From positions 2,199,501 to 2,263,500 of the forward strand of contig NZ_CP135162.1 in NCBI RefSeq assembly GCF_001940165.2: a DNA stretch of 64,000 nt, given 5' to 3'. This document shows positions 33,118 through 42,704 of this stretch, in pieces. Below the pieces are notes generated by a model. That model was not told where the DNA came from and searched no databases. It was given only the letters and a program-made list of their open reading frames with translations. Position numbers and translations under genes: made by a program. Each line of letters opens with the position of its first letter. Position 1 is the stretch's first letter. This stretch comes from Roseburia sp. 831b. GTDB lineage: Bacteria; Bacillota; Clostridia; Lachnospirales; Lachnospiraceae.

Positions 33118-34389
33118 TCAGAGCACGCGTCGTACACTTAAAATCGTACGGTACGTTGCGGTACCATATTTGATGCCCGTTGTCGGGGATGACGCATGTA
33201 CAATCTGTCCATTTCCCATATAGATTGCAACATGTCCGGCATAACAGATAATATCGCCTGCCTGTGCATTCGCATAGCTTACTTCTTTTCCTGCACTTCT
33301 AAGCTCGCCGGATGTTCTTGGAAGGGAAATGCCAAAGTGCGCATAGACTGACTGGATAAAGCCGGAGCAGTCTGCCCCCTCCGTCAGGCTCGTCCCACCA
33401 AATACATAAGGGTTTCCTACGAACTGGCAGGCATAAGACACTACCTCACTTCCACTCACGCCGGAAGAAAAAGATGGATTAAGGCCGGTATCCGTAAGTC
33501 CTGCATCCGTATTTCCACTTCCTGTATTGCTCGTATTATCGGTTCCTCCGGTAGCAGCGGTTGTGGTAGATGCTGTTGTATTGCTTTTTGCGGATGTTGC
33601 CGCTGCGGCGGCTGCAGCTGCTTCACGGTCTTTCTTCTTTTGTTCCTCTTTTGCAATGATATCATTCTGCTCTTTGATGGTCTTGGCATACTGGCTCGCA
33701 AGCGTCTTTGCATTGGCAAGCTGGGTATCAAAATCACTAATCTGCGCACCTAAATCTGCAATCACGTTGTCAAGCTGGGTCTTTTGTTCCTCATAGCTAA
33801 GCTGGAGTTCCTCCATCTCATCCATCTCATTTTTCAGCTGTTCCGTTAAATCTGCTACCTGCTGCACGGTCTCCTGGTAAGCCGTCAGCTGCTTTCTGTC
33901 ATAGTCGTAAACTTCCGAAACATACTCCACACGGTTCAGTAAATCCGTGATGCTTTTTGCCCCGATAATGGCTGTCCAGACAGAATCATTGCCTTGTTCA
34001 TACATGTATTGGATACGGACCTTCATCGAATCATACTGCGTCTGCTCCTGCTGTTGGGCAGTCTCTAAATCTGCATTCGCGTGATCAATCTCATCCTGCT
34101 TATTTGCGATATCCTGCTCTAGGACATCCATATCCGTAAGCAGACTCATCAGCTGGGAATCGTACTGCGATTTCTCATTTTCCAGCTGGCTCTGTTCGCT
34201 CTTTAAATCTCCAATTGTGTTATTAATATCATCCAGATTGCTCTGTGCCTCATTCTTCTTATCCTGTGCATCCTTTAAACTGGTTGCAGACACCGTTGAA
34301 AAATCAACAATGCCAACTGCTGCTACAATTACGGCTGCAAGCAATCTTTTTTGCATTTGTTTTTTATGTAATGACTTTAACCGTTTCAT
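33118..34389 (-). CDS. NlpC/P60 peptidoglycan endopeptidase with coiled coil
   Basis: This protein of about 423 residues has a signal peptide (RLLAAVIVAAVGIVDFSTVSA), a long coiled coil (about 40-250, of the PcsB/CwlO type) and a low-complexity Ala/Ser/Thr/Gly linker (about 250-305). The C-terminal NlpC/P60 domain has Cys in ADCSGFIQ, His in GHVAIYMG and QIVHASS. It probably cleaves peptide cross-links during growth or division, and the coiled coil may tether it to an activator (FtsEX-like). ATG 34389 has AAAGGAG upstream. Confidence 0.93.
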   Translation of the reverse strand: MKRLKSLHKKQMQKRLLAAVIVAAVGIVDFSTVSATSLKDAQDKKNEAQSNLDDINNTIGDLKSEQSQLENEKSQYDSQLMSLLTDMDVLEQDIANKQDEIDHANADLETAQQQEQTQYDSMKVRIQYMYEQGNDSVWTAIIGAKSITDLLNRVEYVSEVYDYDRKQLTAYQETVQQVADLTEQLKNEMDEMEELQLSYEEQKTQLDNVIADLGAQISDFDTQLANAKTLASQYAKTIKEQNDIIAKEEQKKKDREAAAAAAAATSAKSNTTASTTTAATGGTDNTSNTGSGNTDAGLTDTGLNPSFSSGVSGSEVVSYACQFVGNPYVFGGTSLTEGADCSGFIQSVYAHFGISLPRTSGELRSAGKEVSYANAQAGDIICYAGHVAIYMGNGQIVHASSPTTGIKYGTATYRTILSVRRVL

Positions 34390-34469
34390 AAGGTGTCTCC
34401 TTTGCATTTTCTATCCCTATTTTCTCACAAAACGAGACATTTTTCCACCGGTTTTTTTTCCCAAAAAAA

Positions 34470-36260
34470 GGGGCTGTGAAAAAAGAATAGTCCCGCATAA
34501 AAAAGAAAGACCAAGAGTTTTGCAATGAACTCAAGGTCTTTCTTTGTGTTATAATTAACTTACCATGAAAATTAATAACATAATCTATTCTAACCCAAAA
34601 CAGGCAGTTTTGCCAATACTAATTCAAGATTATCTGGACATTTGTGATCCGGTGCTGACATTTGACAGATTTATGGGAGAAATCGAACTGGAGAAATATC
34701 TGAAAAATATTCCGCAACATCATACAGGAAGACTCAGATATGACCCGGTCAGCATGCTGAAGACAGTTTTGTTCGGATTTATGGAGAACGGCTATATATC
34801 ATTGCGTGAGCTGGAGGATCAGTGCAAAGTCAATCTCCGCTTCATGTATCTCATGGATCATCAAACACCTTCTTACCGCACCTTCGGCTACTTCATTAAC
34901 GAAGTAATTGCTGATTCCATTGAAGATATATTTCAGGACATAAACAAAAAAATCTTCGAGACAGAACATGTGGACCTCCAACATCTATATATCGATGGCT
35001 CCAAATTTGAAGCAAATGCGAATAAATACTCCTGGGTATGGAAAAAATCAACAGAAAAATCCAGATACCGCCTCTTTGATAAAATCACAACACTCTTTCA
35101 GGAAATCAATGAGGAACTGTCATGTACCGGTATAAAGTTTTGTATCAATAGTGAATATGCACCAGAGTATCTGAAAGAAGCCGCAGAACAGTATGCAAAA
35201 GCCTGGCAGATGGATAAAACGATGTTTGTTCATGGCAGGGGACATCGAAAAACCACGCAGCAGCGCCATTATGAGAAACTCAGTGAGTATGCTGCCAAGC
35301 TGGAAGAATACGTGGAAAAAATCAGGATCTGTGGAGAAGACCGCAACAGCTACTCAAAAACAGATCATTCGGCTACTTTTATGCGAATCAAGACAGACTA
35401 CATGGGAAATGACCAGCTGCTTCCGGCTTATAATGTACAGGTCGGTGTTGCAGATGAGTACATTGCTGTTGTTGATGTAAATCAGTACCGCTCAGATATG
35501 GATTGTTTTGTTCCGCTGATGAACAAATTTTATACTACATATGGCTTCTATCCGAAGTATCCAGTAGCGGATGCCGGATATGGTTCTTACAACAATTACA
35601 TCTTTTGTGAGCAGCATGGAATGGAAAAATATATGAAGTTTCCCATGTTCAAGAAAGAGACTACTGACAAAAAGTATCAAGAAGATCCATTTCGTGCAGT
35701 AAATTTCCCAATCGGGAAAGACGGAATCATGCGTTGCCCAAATGGGAAAAAATTTTATCTTCAGTACCGTAAAAACGTAAAGGGAAACAAGTATGGACGC
35801 CAGGAAGAAATATACCAGTGTGAAGACTGTTCTGGATGTCCATACGCTGAACACTGTAAAAAGACAGATAAAAACCGCACCGTTCGGATTAACCGTGAAC
35901 TTACAGCGATGCATCAGGAAGTGATTGGAAATCTCGAAAGTATCCAGGGAGCACTTCTGAGGATGAACAGATCCATCCAGGCAGAGGGCACATTTGGTAT
36001 CATAAAAAACGACCGTTGGTACAAAAGAATTGTCCGAAGAGGAATAAAATCTGTCCTGCTTGAAGTATTTCTTGTTTCTATTGGACACAATCTTTATAAA
36101 TATCACAATAAACATGAAAAAAATGTAACAGCCGCATAGGATTCCATAATAGCCTTTCTTATGGGGTAAGGGGAATTATACACGTTTTATGAAATATAAC
36201 TACTGTTGTATCCATAATAAAAAGGACGCATGAAAAAACTTTCGTTTTTTCACACGCCCC
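34470..36260 (+). mobile_element. IS1182-family insertion sequence
   Basis: Imperfect terminal inverted repeats GGGGCTGTGAAAAAAG (34470-34485) and the complement GGGGCGTGTGAAAAAACG (about 36243-36260) bound the element. A strong hairpin (AAAGAAAGACC...GGTCTTTCTTT, 34503-34545) in front of the transposase gene likely blocks incoming transcription. Flanks are A- and T-runs, so the target duplication could not be defined. It lies between the NlpC/P60 and CD225-like genes without breaking either. Confidence 0.8.
34565..36139 (+). CDS. IS1182-family transposase
   Basis: This 524-residue protein has an N-terminal DUF772-like domain (RLRYDPVSMLKTVLFGFMENGYISLRELE) and a DDE domain. The first D is in HLYIDGSKFEANANKYSW, the second in YPVADAGYGSYNNYIF and the E in MNRSIQAEGTFGIIKND. 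It is followed by a Cys-rich segment (CEDCSGCPYAEHC), typical of IS1182. It appears complete. Lack of a clear ribosome site at ATG 34565 suits a poorly expressed transposase. Confidence 0.93.
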   Translation: MKINNIIYSNPKQAVLPILIQDYLDICDPVLTFDRFMGEIELEKYLKNIPQHHTGRLRYDPVSMLKTVLFGFMENGYISLRELEDQCKVNLRFMYLMDHQTPSYRTFGYFINEVIADSIEDIFQDINKKIFETEHVDLQHLYIDGSKFEANANKYSWVWKKSTEKSRYRLFDKITTLFQEINEELSCTGIKFCINSEYAPEYLKEAAEQYAKAWQMDKTMFVHGRGHRKTTQQRHYEKLSEYAAKLEEYVEKIRICGEDRNSYSKTDHSATFMRIKTDYMGNDQLLPAYNVQVGVADEYIAVVDVNQYRSDMDCFVPLMNKFYTTYGFYPKYPVADAGYGSYNNYIFCEQHGMEKYMKFPMFKKETTDKKYQEDPFRAVNFPIGKDGIMRCPNGKKFYLQYRKNVKGNKYGRQEEIYQCEDCSGCPYAEHCKKTDKNRTVRINRELTAMHQEVIGNLESIQGALLRMNRSIQAEGTFGIIKNDRWYKRIVRRGIKSVLLEVFLVSIGHNLYKYHNKHEKNVTAA

Positions 36261-36270
36261 TTTTTAAATT

Positions 36271-37533
36271 TTATTCATCCCAGCCTATATAACGGATATC
36301 AATCTCATCAATTACGCCATCCCAATAGCTAATCTGTAAGGAATTGTTGTAATCATCATAGTAAGCATCGTTATGATAATACCATGTGTAATCCTGGGAA
36401 TCATACTCTGCATCATCCGATTCATAAGAATCGTCTGGCTCTCCGTATGCTGTCATTACTTCATCTTTGGTAGAGGCTGCAGTCACACCGTTTGGTAACA
36501 CGATATCACCAACTGCGTCATAATAATCTGCAAAATGAAGGGTTACACCATATACCATGCATTCGGATAATGCAGCCGGTGCATCTGTGTTATCATAGAT
36601 GGCACAATAGCCAATATCATTTCCATTTGCATCATATAAAGTAATCGTGCTTGAATAATATCCTGGATTTAAAACATAAACCTCATCATCTGAGCTGATG
36701 GAGAAGCCTGCTGCCTTAAAGTCAGAATAACTAACCGGCAATGTAAATGTTGCTCCATTTAATGTGATTGTTGTATCTGTGATTCCGCTTCCTGCTGTTA
36801 CGTTAGATGGTGTTACGGAAAGTGTTGTCTCTGTTTCTTCCGAATCCTCAGAATCTTCCTCATCATCGTAGTTATAATCGGAATCATAGTCATATTCGTA
36901 GTCGTAATTAGAATCGTTATAAAGTTCAGTTGCATCAGAGCCGATAAAAGAAGCTGCTGAGAATCCAACTACAACGATTAATACAATCCAGACGATGAAT
37001 TCTACGATAAATCCGGCAAAACCAACCCATAAGCAGATTGCAGATGTCTTCGCTGCTGATTTAAAATCATCCCAACGTGATTCTTTGTATGCAGTATTGG
37101 CTTTTGCGGTAAATACACATGAGATAATACCTAAAATACCTGTTAAAAGGTTGCAGGAAAACAGTGTTAAAATCTCTAAAATAGAGAAGGTCAGTTTCAT
37201 ACCAAAGCGATTTTGCATTGGTTTGCCTTTCTTGTCAACCGGTGGCATACCATAGGCATTCTGTCCATACATATTCTGCTGACCGTTAAAATTGTTCTGA
37301 CTATATGCATTCTGCTGACCATTAAAATTATTCTGTCCATACGCATTCTGCTGACGGTCAAAATTGTTCTGACCATACGCATTCTGCTGTGCCTCTGCTC
37401 CATCCTGAGGCTGTGCATTCTGCTGTGCTTCGTACTGTGGCTGGCTGTTCTGCTGTTCCTGTGCCTCGTACTGTGGCTGGTCATTTTGCTGTTGGTTTTG
37501 GTTTTCAAAACCAATGTTGTTGTCATTTTCCAT
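36271..37533 (-). CDS. CD225/dispanin-like membrane protein with Asn/Gln-rich repeats
   Basis: This protein of about 420 residues has an N-terminus of about 90 residues made of low-complexity Gln/Asn/Tyr sequence, including four near-identical 12-residue units (NAYGQNNFNGQQ type, DNA 37262-37390). A two-helix region (about 105-180) follows, with CNLLTGILGIISCVFTAKANTAYKE and FKSAAKTSAICLWVG, typical for CD225/dispanin proteins, then an Asp/Glu/Tyr-rich linker and a C-terminal extracytoplasmic beta domain (250-420). Start ATG 37533 has AAGGAG. Function is unknown. Confidence 0.82.
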   Translation of the reverse strand: MENDNNIGFENQNQQQNDQPQYEAQEQQNSQPQYEAQQNAQPQDGAEAQQNAYGQNNFDRQQNAYGQNNFNGQQNAYSQNNFNGQQNMYGQNAYGMPPVDKKGKPMQNRFGMKLTFSILEILTLFSCNLLTGILGIISCVFTAKANTAYKESRWDDFKSAAKTSAICLWVGFAGFIVEFIVWIVLIVVVGFSAASFIGSDATELYNDSNYDYEYDYDSDYNYDDEEDSEDSEETETTLSVTPSNVTAGSGITDTTITLNGATFTLPVSYSDFKAAGFSISSDDEVYVLNPGYYSSTITLYDANGNDIGYCAIYDNTDAPAALSECMVYGVTLHFADYYDAVGDIVLPNGVTAASTKDEVMTAYGEPDDSYESDDAEYDSQDYTWYYHNDAYYDDYNNSLQISYWDGVIDEIDIRYIGWDE

Positions 37534-37640
37534 AATTAATCTCCTTGCCCTTTCCATACATTTGGGTTTTTTTGTATAAAATTTTTCTTACAAAAAAATT
37601 CTATCAGACCTTTTTCCTAACTACAATTGTAGATAGTGCC

Positions 37641-37670
37641 AAAAAAGCGAGAGTCATTTTGCTCCCGCTT
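37641..37670 (-). terminator. Terminator after the SipL-like gene
   Basis: AAGCGGGAG/CTCTCGCTT pairs across AAAATGA, with TTTTTT downstream on the minus strand, 34 bases after the stop. Confidence 0.8.
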
Positions 37671-37703
37671 GTCAAAATTTTACAATTTTTGTCAATTTTT
37701 TGT

Positions 37704-39263
37704 TTATAGTACCTTTTTCACAACTAACAATTGGTCGCCCGCCGCAATTTTTTTGTCTTTTAATTGATTGGTCGCAACAATTTCGTCTACCGTGGTATGA
37801 TTTTCCTTTGCAATCTTCCACAGCGTATCTCCCGGTCTTGCGAGGTAACCTACAATTCCAGGTGCATCCTGCAGTTCCTCCAGATTCCAGTCCGTCACTT
37901 CAACGTCTTTGATTTTCTTTTGTTTTTCTTCCTCAAATGCCATGAGATTCAGATTAATGACAACTTTTATCTCTGCCTTCGACTGATCTAGCAGTACCGC
38001 CGAAAGCTGTTCGATTCCGCTGTCAACCTCTGCTCTTGACTGTGGCGTCAGCCCCTGCGCTTCAATGAGCTGGTGGAATGGGAAAACACCTTTCATGACA
38101 CCAAGCGGCATATCATCCTCCGTTGTCATATAAAGTACATCCACACTTAAAATTCCATCCACTTCCACACCATTTGGAACAAGTTTCTGCTCCTCTAAAA
38201 GCACCGTTCCCTCACATGCACAAATTTGTAAAATTTTCTCCTGGTTTTCCTCTAGCTGAAGCTGTTCTGATACTTTACTCTTTGCATCATTTTTCATCAA
38301 AAGGCGCTCTAATGTCGTATCCTCGCAAGTCAGATTTACCTCTTTTTTTAAGGAATATAAATCGGTCAGCAATTCCACCTGCGTCTCCCGCCAGACCTTT
38401 AAGCTGACATCAAACACCAGTTCCAGCACTAAAATTCTTTCTTCTCCATCATAATCCGGCTTTACCTCAAGGTCCGTCGTAAGCGGGGCAAGAGAAACCT
38501 GGAAAATTTCCTCACCGGAGAGTCCCGGACAGTCGATACTGCCGGAAATTGGCACCGAGGTTTCATTCCACTGAATCCTTCCCTCGTCCTCCTCACCATA
38601 ATAAAATACCGTGACCAGTGCCTCCCCCGTCACTTTTATCTCCCCATCGCCGCCTGTATATTCGAGGTGACGCAGTTCTATGCTTTTCCACAAAATATCA
38701 GAGACATTTGGTTTGCTTGAGGGAATCACAATCTCGTTTCGCACCCGCAGGGTATCTCTTCTCGCTGTCACAAGCTCAAGCAGGTCTTTTTTCATCAGCT
38801 GCTGCTCGTATCCATCGTCCTCGGCGATTCCGCATGCCATCTCCTCTTCCCGGTTCTCCTCCACAATCGCTTTTAATACCACAACTGCCCGGATGCTTAA
38901 TTTTCTAGAATTGATGGCACCAATCGTCAAATCCTCAATCTCTGCTTTCATACGGACACTGTCTGTCTCATTCAAACCGTCCATGCTGATTTTTTCCTGA
39001 AAAGGAAGTTCCCCACGAAGCGAACTCATCTTACGGTTTTCCTGATTACTCCGGTATAAGGCAGAAAAAACAAGGCTTCCTTTTATCCAAACTACGCCCG
39101 TAGTTACGTTTACCTCATCAAACCTTACCTCTCCTTTTTCCTTTACCATCTTTACAATATCCGGCTTGTAATCCGGTACATTATAATCATCATCCACCGT
39201 AATCTGATTTACGGCAATTCCTTTTTGACAGTTCTTATGTAATTGTATGGTCTTTAAATCCAC
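37704..39263 (-). CDS. SipL-like spore morphogenesis protein (DUF3794 repeats plus LysM)
   Basis: This 519-residue protein begins with a DUF3794 (SPOCS) domain typical of SipL proteins: LHKNCQKGIAVNQITVDDDYNVPDYKPDI at 8-36. At least two further DUF3794 units follow (about 165-300 and 330-450), and a C-terminal LysM domain is present: YLARPGDTLWKIAKENHTTVDEIVATNQL. SipL of C. difficile binds SpoIVA through LysM and is essential for coat assembly on the forespore. The start is GTG at 39263, consistent with the family N-terminus. Its ribosome site is embedded in the veg terminator arm. Confidence 0.9.
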   Translation of the reverse strand: MDLKTIQLHKNCQKGIAVNQITVDDDYNVPDYKPDIVKMVKEKGEVRFDEVNVTTGVVWIKGSLVFSALYRSNQENRKMSSLRGELPFQEKISMDGLNETDSVRMKAEIEDLTIGAINSRKLSIRAVVVLKAIVEENREEEMACGIAEDDGYEQQLMKKDLLELVTARRDTLRVRNEIVIPSSKPNVSDILWKSIELRHLEYTGGDGEIKVTGEALVTVFYYGEEDEGRIQWNETSVPISGSIDCPGLSGEEIFQVSLAPLTTDLEVKPDYDGEERILVLELVFDVSLKVWRETQVELLTDLYSLKKEVNLTCEDTTLERLLMKNDAKSKVSEQLQLEENQEKILQICACEGTVLLEEQKLVPNGVEVDGILSVDVLYMTTEDDMPLGVMKGVFPFHQLIEAQGLTPQSRAEVDSGIEQLSAVLLDQSKAEIKVVINLNLMAFEEEKQKKIKDVEVTDWNLEELQDAPGIVGYLARPGDTLWKIAKENHTTVDEIVATNQLKDKKIAAGDQLLVVKKVL

Positions 39264-39314
39264 AAAAAAAATCCCCCGTTTCGAATCTTTGTAATCATCT
39301 TATTCGAAACGGGG
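39263..39314 (-). terminator. veg terminator overlapping the next gene's ribosome site
   Basis: CCCCGTTTCGAA pairs with TTCGAAACGGGG (39303-39314 with 39274-39285), followed on the minus strand by GGATTTTTTTT and the GTG start of the SipL-like gene. The GGGGGA at the end of the arm is the only ribosome-site candidate. Confidence 0.78.
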
Positions 39315-39330
39315 AACAATTATTCATTTC

Positions 39331-39573
39331 TTAACATAATTTCATTCTGATATCTCTTGTTATAATATCGGAATAACTAAAAGATAGTAACTGAGGAGGA
39401 TTCTCTTCCCTCTCATCATTGACCAATATTGTGAAGACACTTGGATACGCATTCTGGATTACACCCTCCTGAATGTCGACCTTATTTCTTCCACGGTCCA
39501 GCTGGATTAACACTTTGCTACCACATTGTTGATGTACGGATGCACGTACTTTTTCGATGTCTGCTTGTTGCAT
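39331..39573 (-). CDS. veg: Veg-family protein
   Basis: This 80-residue protein resembles Veg of Bacillus in length and in the core RASVHQQCGSKVLIQLDRGRNKVDIQEGVIQNAYPSVFTI; the C-terminus is shorter and acidic (NDEREENPPQLLSFSYSD). In Bacillus Veg influences biofilm matrix expression. It lies upstream of the SipL-like gene, as a separate transcript ending at the hairpin 39274-39314. Confidence 0.92.
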   Translation of the reverse strand: MQQADIEKVRASVHQQCGSKVLIQLDRGRNKVDIQEGVIQNAYPSVFTILVNDEREENPPQLLSFSYSDIITRDIRMKLC

Positions 39574-39695
39574 TGTCTACCTCCTCTATCCGAGTTCTAT
39601 TTTCGCCTGGATATACTACTAACCTGCTTTAGTATAGCACAGTATTAAACAATTGTCAACTGCAAATAACTACGTTTGTACTTTTTTCAGTTTAT

Positions 39696-40157
39696 TTACT
39701 CAAAAACGACATTTTCTTCTCTCAATTCTGTCTTTATGACAAGATACGGGAAACTTGGATTCTGTGCTGTTTTTTCCCCTTTTCTCGGCCCAATCAGATC
39801 CGAATCAAAAAAAATGGCATTTCTTGTCAGATATAATTCTTTCACACTGATACTGTATCCACCCGTCTCCTGCTCACCGTATCCTCTTACTATGTATAAC
39901 GAATCGTCCGTCTCATATGTCATTTTAAAATCAGAAGCTTTCTTTTCTTCAATCTGTGCAAGCAGTTCCTGCGGTATTTCTTCTTCCTTTAAAATGGTAT
40001 AGGAAAGGTCACTGATTTTTGTTCCATCCGTCTGTTCAATGCTGCATCCGCCAAGCAGACAGCTAATTGTCACAACCACAATTACAAGTCCTAGCACACA
40101 CAGTTCGTAAATTCCCGGCGGAAAGATGTCTGGCAGCTGTTTTCTTCGTTTCTCCAT
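39696..40157 (-). CDS. PrcB C-terminal domain lipoprotein-like protein
   Basis: This 153-residue protein has an N-terminal membrane segment (YELCVLGLVIVVVTISCLLGGC), with a possible lipobox LLGGC at about 35-39, followed by a small beta domain. YIVRGYGEQETGGYSISVKELYLTRNAIFF, then GPRKGEKTAQNPSFPYLVIK is the pattern of the PrcB C-terminal domain (PF14343). The function is not established. It stands alone upstream of veg. Confidence 0.8.
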   Translation of the reverse strand: MEKRRKQLPDIFPPGIYELCVLGLVIVVVTISCLLGGCSIEQTDGTKISDLSYTILKEEEIPQELLAQIEEKKASDFKMTYETDDSLYIVRGYGEQETGGYSISVKELYLTRNAIFFDSDLIGPRKGEKTAQNPSFPYLVIKTELREENVVFE

Positions 40158-40344
40158 ATTCGCTCCATTTCTATAAGAGTTTGCACACGATACCGCGCAA
40201 AACCTTTTCTTCTATCTATATGAAGGAACACGTCTTTTTATGACTACTTGTTTTTCCACTCATTTCCCCGTATAATAAAGGAATAACATTGATATAGGAA
40301 AAGAGCCTGGCAGCGCTTGCTTCTATGCTCTAGAAAGGAACTTT

Positions 40345-41079
40345 ATGATTCGAGTTATTTTAGCTCTGCTTTTTGCAATTTTATATCTGATTCTGGGGAT
40401 TCCGGTGCTGTTCGTAGAATGGCTGATTGGAAAAAGAAACCCGCACGCTGCTGATATCAGTCAGCTTCGCATGGTACAGTGGGCATTCCGCGTGATTTTA
40501 TTTATCTGTGGAACCAAGGTTACCGTCATTGGCGAAGAAAATGTTCCAACCGACGAGCCGGTTCTTTACATTGGAAATCACCGCAGTTATTTTGATATTA
40601 TTATTACCTATGCAAGATGTCCAAGACTGACCGGATACGTTGCCAAGAATTCTATGGAAAAAGTGCCGCTTTTAAGTCTGTGGATGAAGCGCCTTCACTG
40701 TCTTTTTATTGACCGTGAAAATGTAAAAGAAGCGTTAAAAACTATTCTTGCCGGAATTGATAACATTAAGCACGGTATTTCGATGTGTATTTTCCCTGAG
40801 GGAACCCGAAACAAGACGCCGGAAAACGGACTTCTTCCTTTTAAAGAAGGAAGCTTTAAGATGGCGGAAAAGACCGGTTGCGCCATCATTCCAATGGCAA
40901 TTACCAATTCTGCAGATATTTTAGAAGATCATTTTCCAAAAGTAAAGGCAACACACGTTATTTTGCAATATGGTGCACCGATTTATCCGAACCAGTTAGA
41001 AAAGGAAGAAAAGAAACATTTAGGTGCACATTGCCAGAAGATTATCGAAGAAATGCTAGAAGAACATAAAAAAATGTAG
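40345..41079 (+). CDS. plsC: 1-acyl-sn-glycerol-3-phosphate acyltransferase
   Basis: This 244-residue enzyme makes phosphatidic acid from lysophosphatidic acid at the membrane. An N-terminal membrane helix (about 2-22) is followed by the catalytic NHRSYFD with H79 and D84 (HX4D), and FPEGTR (150-155) for phosphate binding. GCAIIPMAITNS completes block four. The start has AAAGGAAC upstream, and a promoter is likely in the gap 40158-40344. Confidence 0.95.
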   Translation: MIRVILALLFAILYLILGIPVLFVEWLIGKRNPHAADISQLRMVQWAFRVILFICGTKVTVIGEENVPTDEPVLYIGNHRSYFDIIITYARCPRLTGYVAKNSMEKVPLLSLWMKRLHCLFIDRENVKEALKTILAGIDNIKHGISMCIFPEGTRNKTPENGLLPFKEGSFKMAEKTGCAIIPMAITNSADILEDHFPKVKATHVILQYGAPIYPNQLEKEEKKHLGAHCQKIIEEMLEEHKKM

Positions 41080-41100
41080 CTTTCCTTATGCATGGTAAGA

Positions 41101-41172
41101 ATTGCAATAGAGAACAAAAAAAGATTACACACACGGAATTTCCATGTTGTGTAATCTTTTTTTCTCTATTGC
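41101..41172. terminator. Long bidirectional terminator
   Basis: TGCAATAGAGA...AAAAAAAGATTACACA forms an extended stem with its complement up to 41172, with T-runs in both directions. It separates convergent plsC and murF. Confidence 0.9.
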
Positions 41173-41238
41173 ATGCACATAAAGTTGAACCTCTACGCCT
41201 CAGCTTTACATACCGTCAGCCTGAATCTTATCTAAAAT

Positions 41239-42672
41239 TTATTTATCACAAGATTCTGTCAGGGCAGCTACAATCTCTTTAAACTTCATAAAGTTGGAAG
41301 CTTTTACCAAAATGGTATCCCCTGATTTTTTATATTGTTGCAATTGTTTAATTAATTGCGATTTTGTGTCAAAATGATACACTTCTGTATCTGAAACTTC
41401 TTTTACGCCTGCTGCAAGTTCTTTTGCAAGTTCTCCAACGCAGAACAGCGCATCAATTCCTTTTCCTTTGAAATAAGTACCGACGCCGTGATGAAGCTCT
41501 TTTTCATCGGCACCAAGTTCTCCCATGTCACCAAGTACGGCAATTTTCCTGCCCTGTGCCTTGGAAAGCACGTCGATGGAGGAGCGCATGGAAACCGGAT
41601 TGGCGTTGTAGCAGTCATCAATGATAATCATTCCATCTTTATGAATCAGGTTGGTTCTTCCTCCAATCGTTGCAACCTGCTCGACTCCGCGTTTGATTTC
41701 ATCTGCCGAGAGTCCAAGTTCTCTTGCCACACAAGCTGCTGCAAGCGCATTGTAAACATTATGTTCGCCCGCAATCGGAATCTCAACCGGGATTTCCTTG
41801 TTGTCAATGTGAAGTACTGCCTTTGTTCCCTGCAGACCGACTGCCTCGATGTCTGTCGCATAAACATTTTTCTTTGCCAGAACCTGCACACCCTGCTTAG
41901 TTTCAACCTGTTTTGGTGCCTCGCCGATTCCATAGAATATCGCCGGCTTTCCATTGACCACTTTTTGGGTGGAGAGTTTGTCATCATCCCCGTTTAAAAT
42001 AACGGTTCCGTTTGGTCTCATATGTTCAAAACATTCGGTTTTTGCTTTTAAAATACCATCCCTTGTAATCAGGTTCTCCAAATGGCAAAGGCCAATATTG
42101 GTAATCACACAGATGTCTGGCTGCGCCATGGACGCAAGACGATGCATCTCCCCAAAATCAGAAATTCCCATCTCAAGCACAGCTACCTGGTGGCTCTCTC
42201 TGATTTTAAAAATGGTAAGTGGCAGACCAATCTCATTGTTGAAATTGCCTTCCGTCTTATGTACGTTGTATTTTTGTGAAAGTACAGACGCTATCATCTC
42301 TTTTGTACTTGTTTTACCAACACTTCCGGTAATTCCAACCACCTTGATATCCAAAGATTCACGATAGAATTTTGCAAGCTTTTTCATTGCCTCTAAAGTG
42401 GAATCCACCAAAATGTAAGGGCTTTTTGCATCCTCTAGCTTCTGCTCTGACAAAGCCGCCAGCGCACCTTTTTCCATAACATCCGGAATGAATTTGTGAC
42501 CGTCCACTTTCTCGCCTTTTACTGCAATGAAAAGATAATCCTTTTCCACCTGACGGCTGTCAATGACAACCCCTGCAATTTCTTTTGTCTTATCTTCTTC
42601 TTTTCCAAAATAAACACCATCGCAAGCTTTTGCAATGTGTTCCAATGTCATATTTTTCATCTTTCTAACCAT
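41239..42672 (-). CDS. murF: UDP-N-acetylmuramoyl-tripeptide--D-Ala-D-Ala ligase
   Basis: This 477-residue enzyme adds D-Ala-D-Ala to the peptidoglycan precursor in the cytoplasm. The Mur N-terminal domain (GVVIDSRQVEKDYLFIAVKGEKVDGHKF) is followed by ATP loop GITGSVGKTSTKEM (about 115-128) and the central NFNNEIGLPLTIF. The C-terminal domain contains DDCYNANPVSMRSSID. Start uncertain: ATG 42672 or 42660, neither with a strong ribosome site. It follows ddl by about 30 bases, so the product of Ddl feeds directly to MurF. Confidence 0.96.
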   Translation of the reverse strand: MVRKMKNMTLEHIAKACDGVYFGKEEDKTKEIAGVVIDSRQVEKDYLFIAVKGEKVDGHKFIPDVMEKGALAALSEQKLEDAKSPYILVDSTLEAMKKLAKFYRESLDIKVVGITGSVGKTSTKEMIASVLSQKYNVHKTEGNFNNEIGLPLTIFKIRESHQVAVLEMGISDFGEMHRLASMAQPDICVITNIGLCHLENLITRDGILKAKTECFEHMRPNGTVILNGDDDKLSTQKVVNGKPAIFYGIGEAPKQVETKQGVQVLAKKNVYATDIEAVGLQGTKAVLHIDNKEIPVEIPIAGEHNVYNALAAACVARELGLSADEIKRGVEQVATIGGRTNLIHKDGMIIIDDCYNANPVSMRSSIDVLSKAQGRKIAVLGDMGELGADEKELHHGVGTYFKGKGIDALFCVGELAKELAAGVKEVSDTEVYHFDTKSQLIKQLQQYKKSGDTILVKASNFMKFKEIVAALTESCDK

Positions 42673-42704
42673 GACTTTCTGGAATAGTCTGAAACTATTT
42701 CACA

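Noticed and set aside
35492..36115. 207-codon minus-strand frame
   Set aside because: It is opposite the IS1182 transposase gene, which has clear transposase motifs.
37262..37390. CRISPR-like array
   Set aside because: The 36-base repeats are contiguous, without spacers, and stay in frame inside a protein gene. No cas gene is present.
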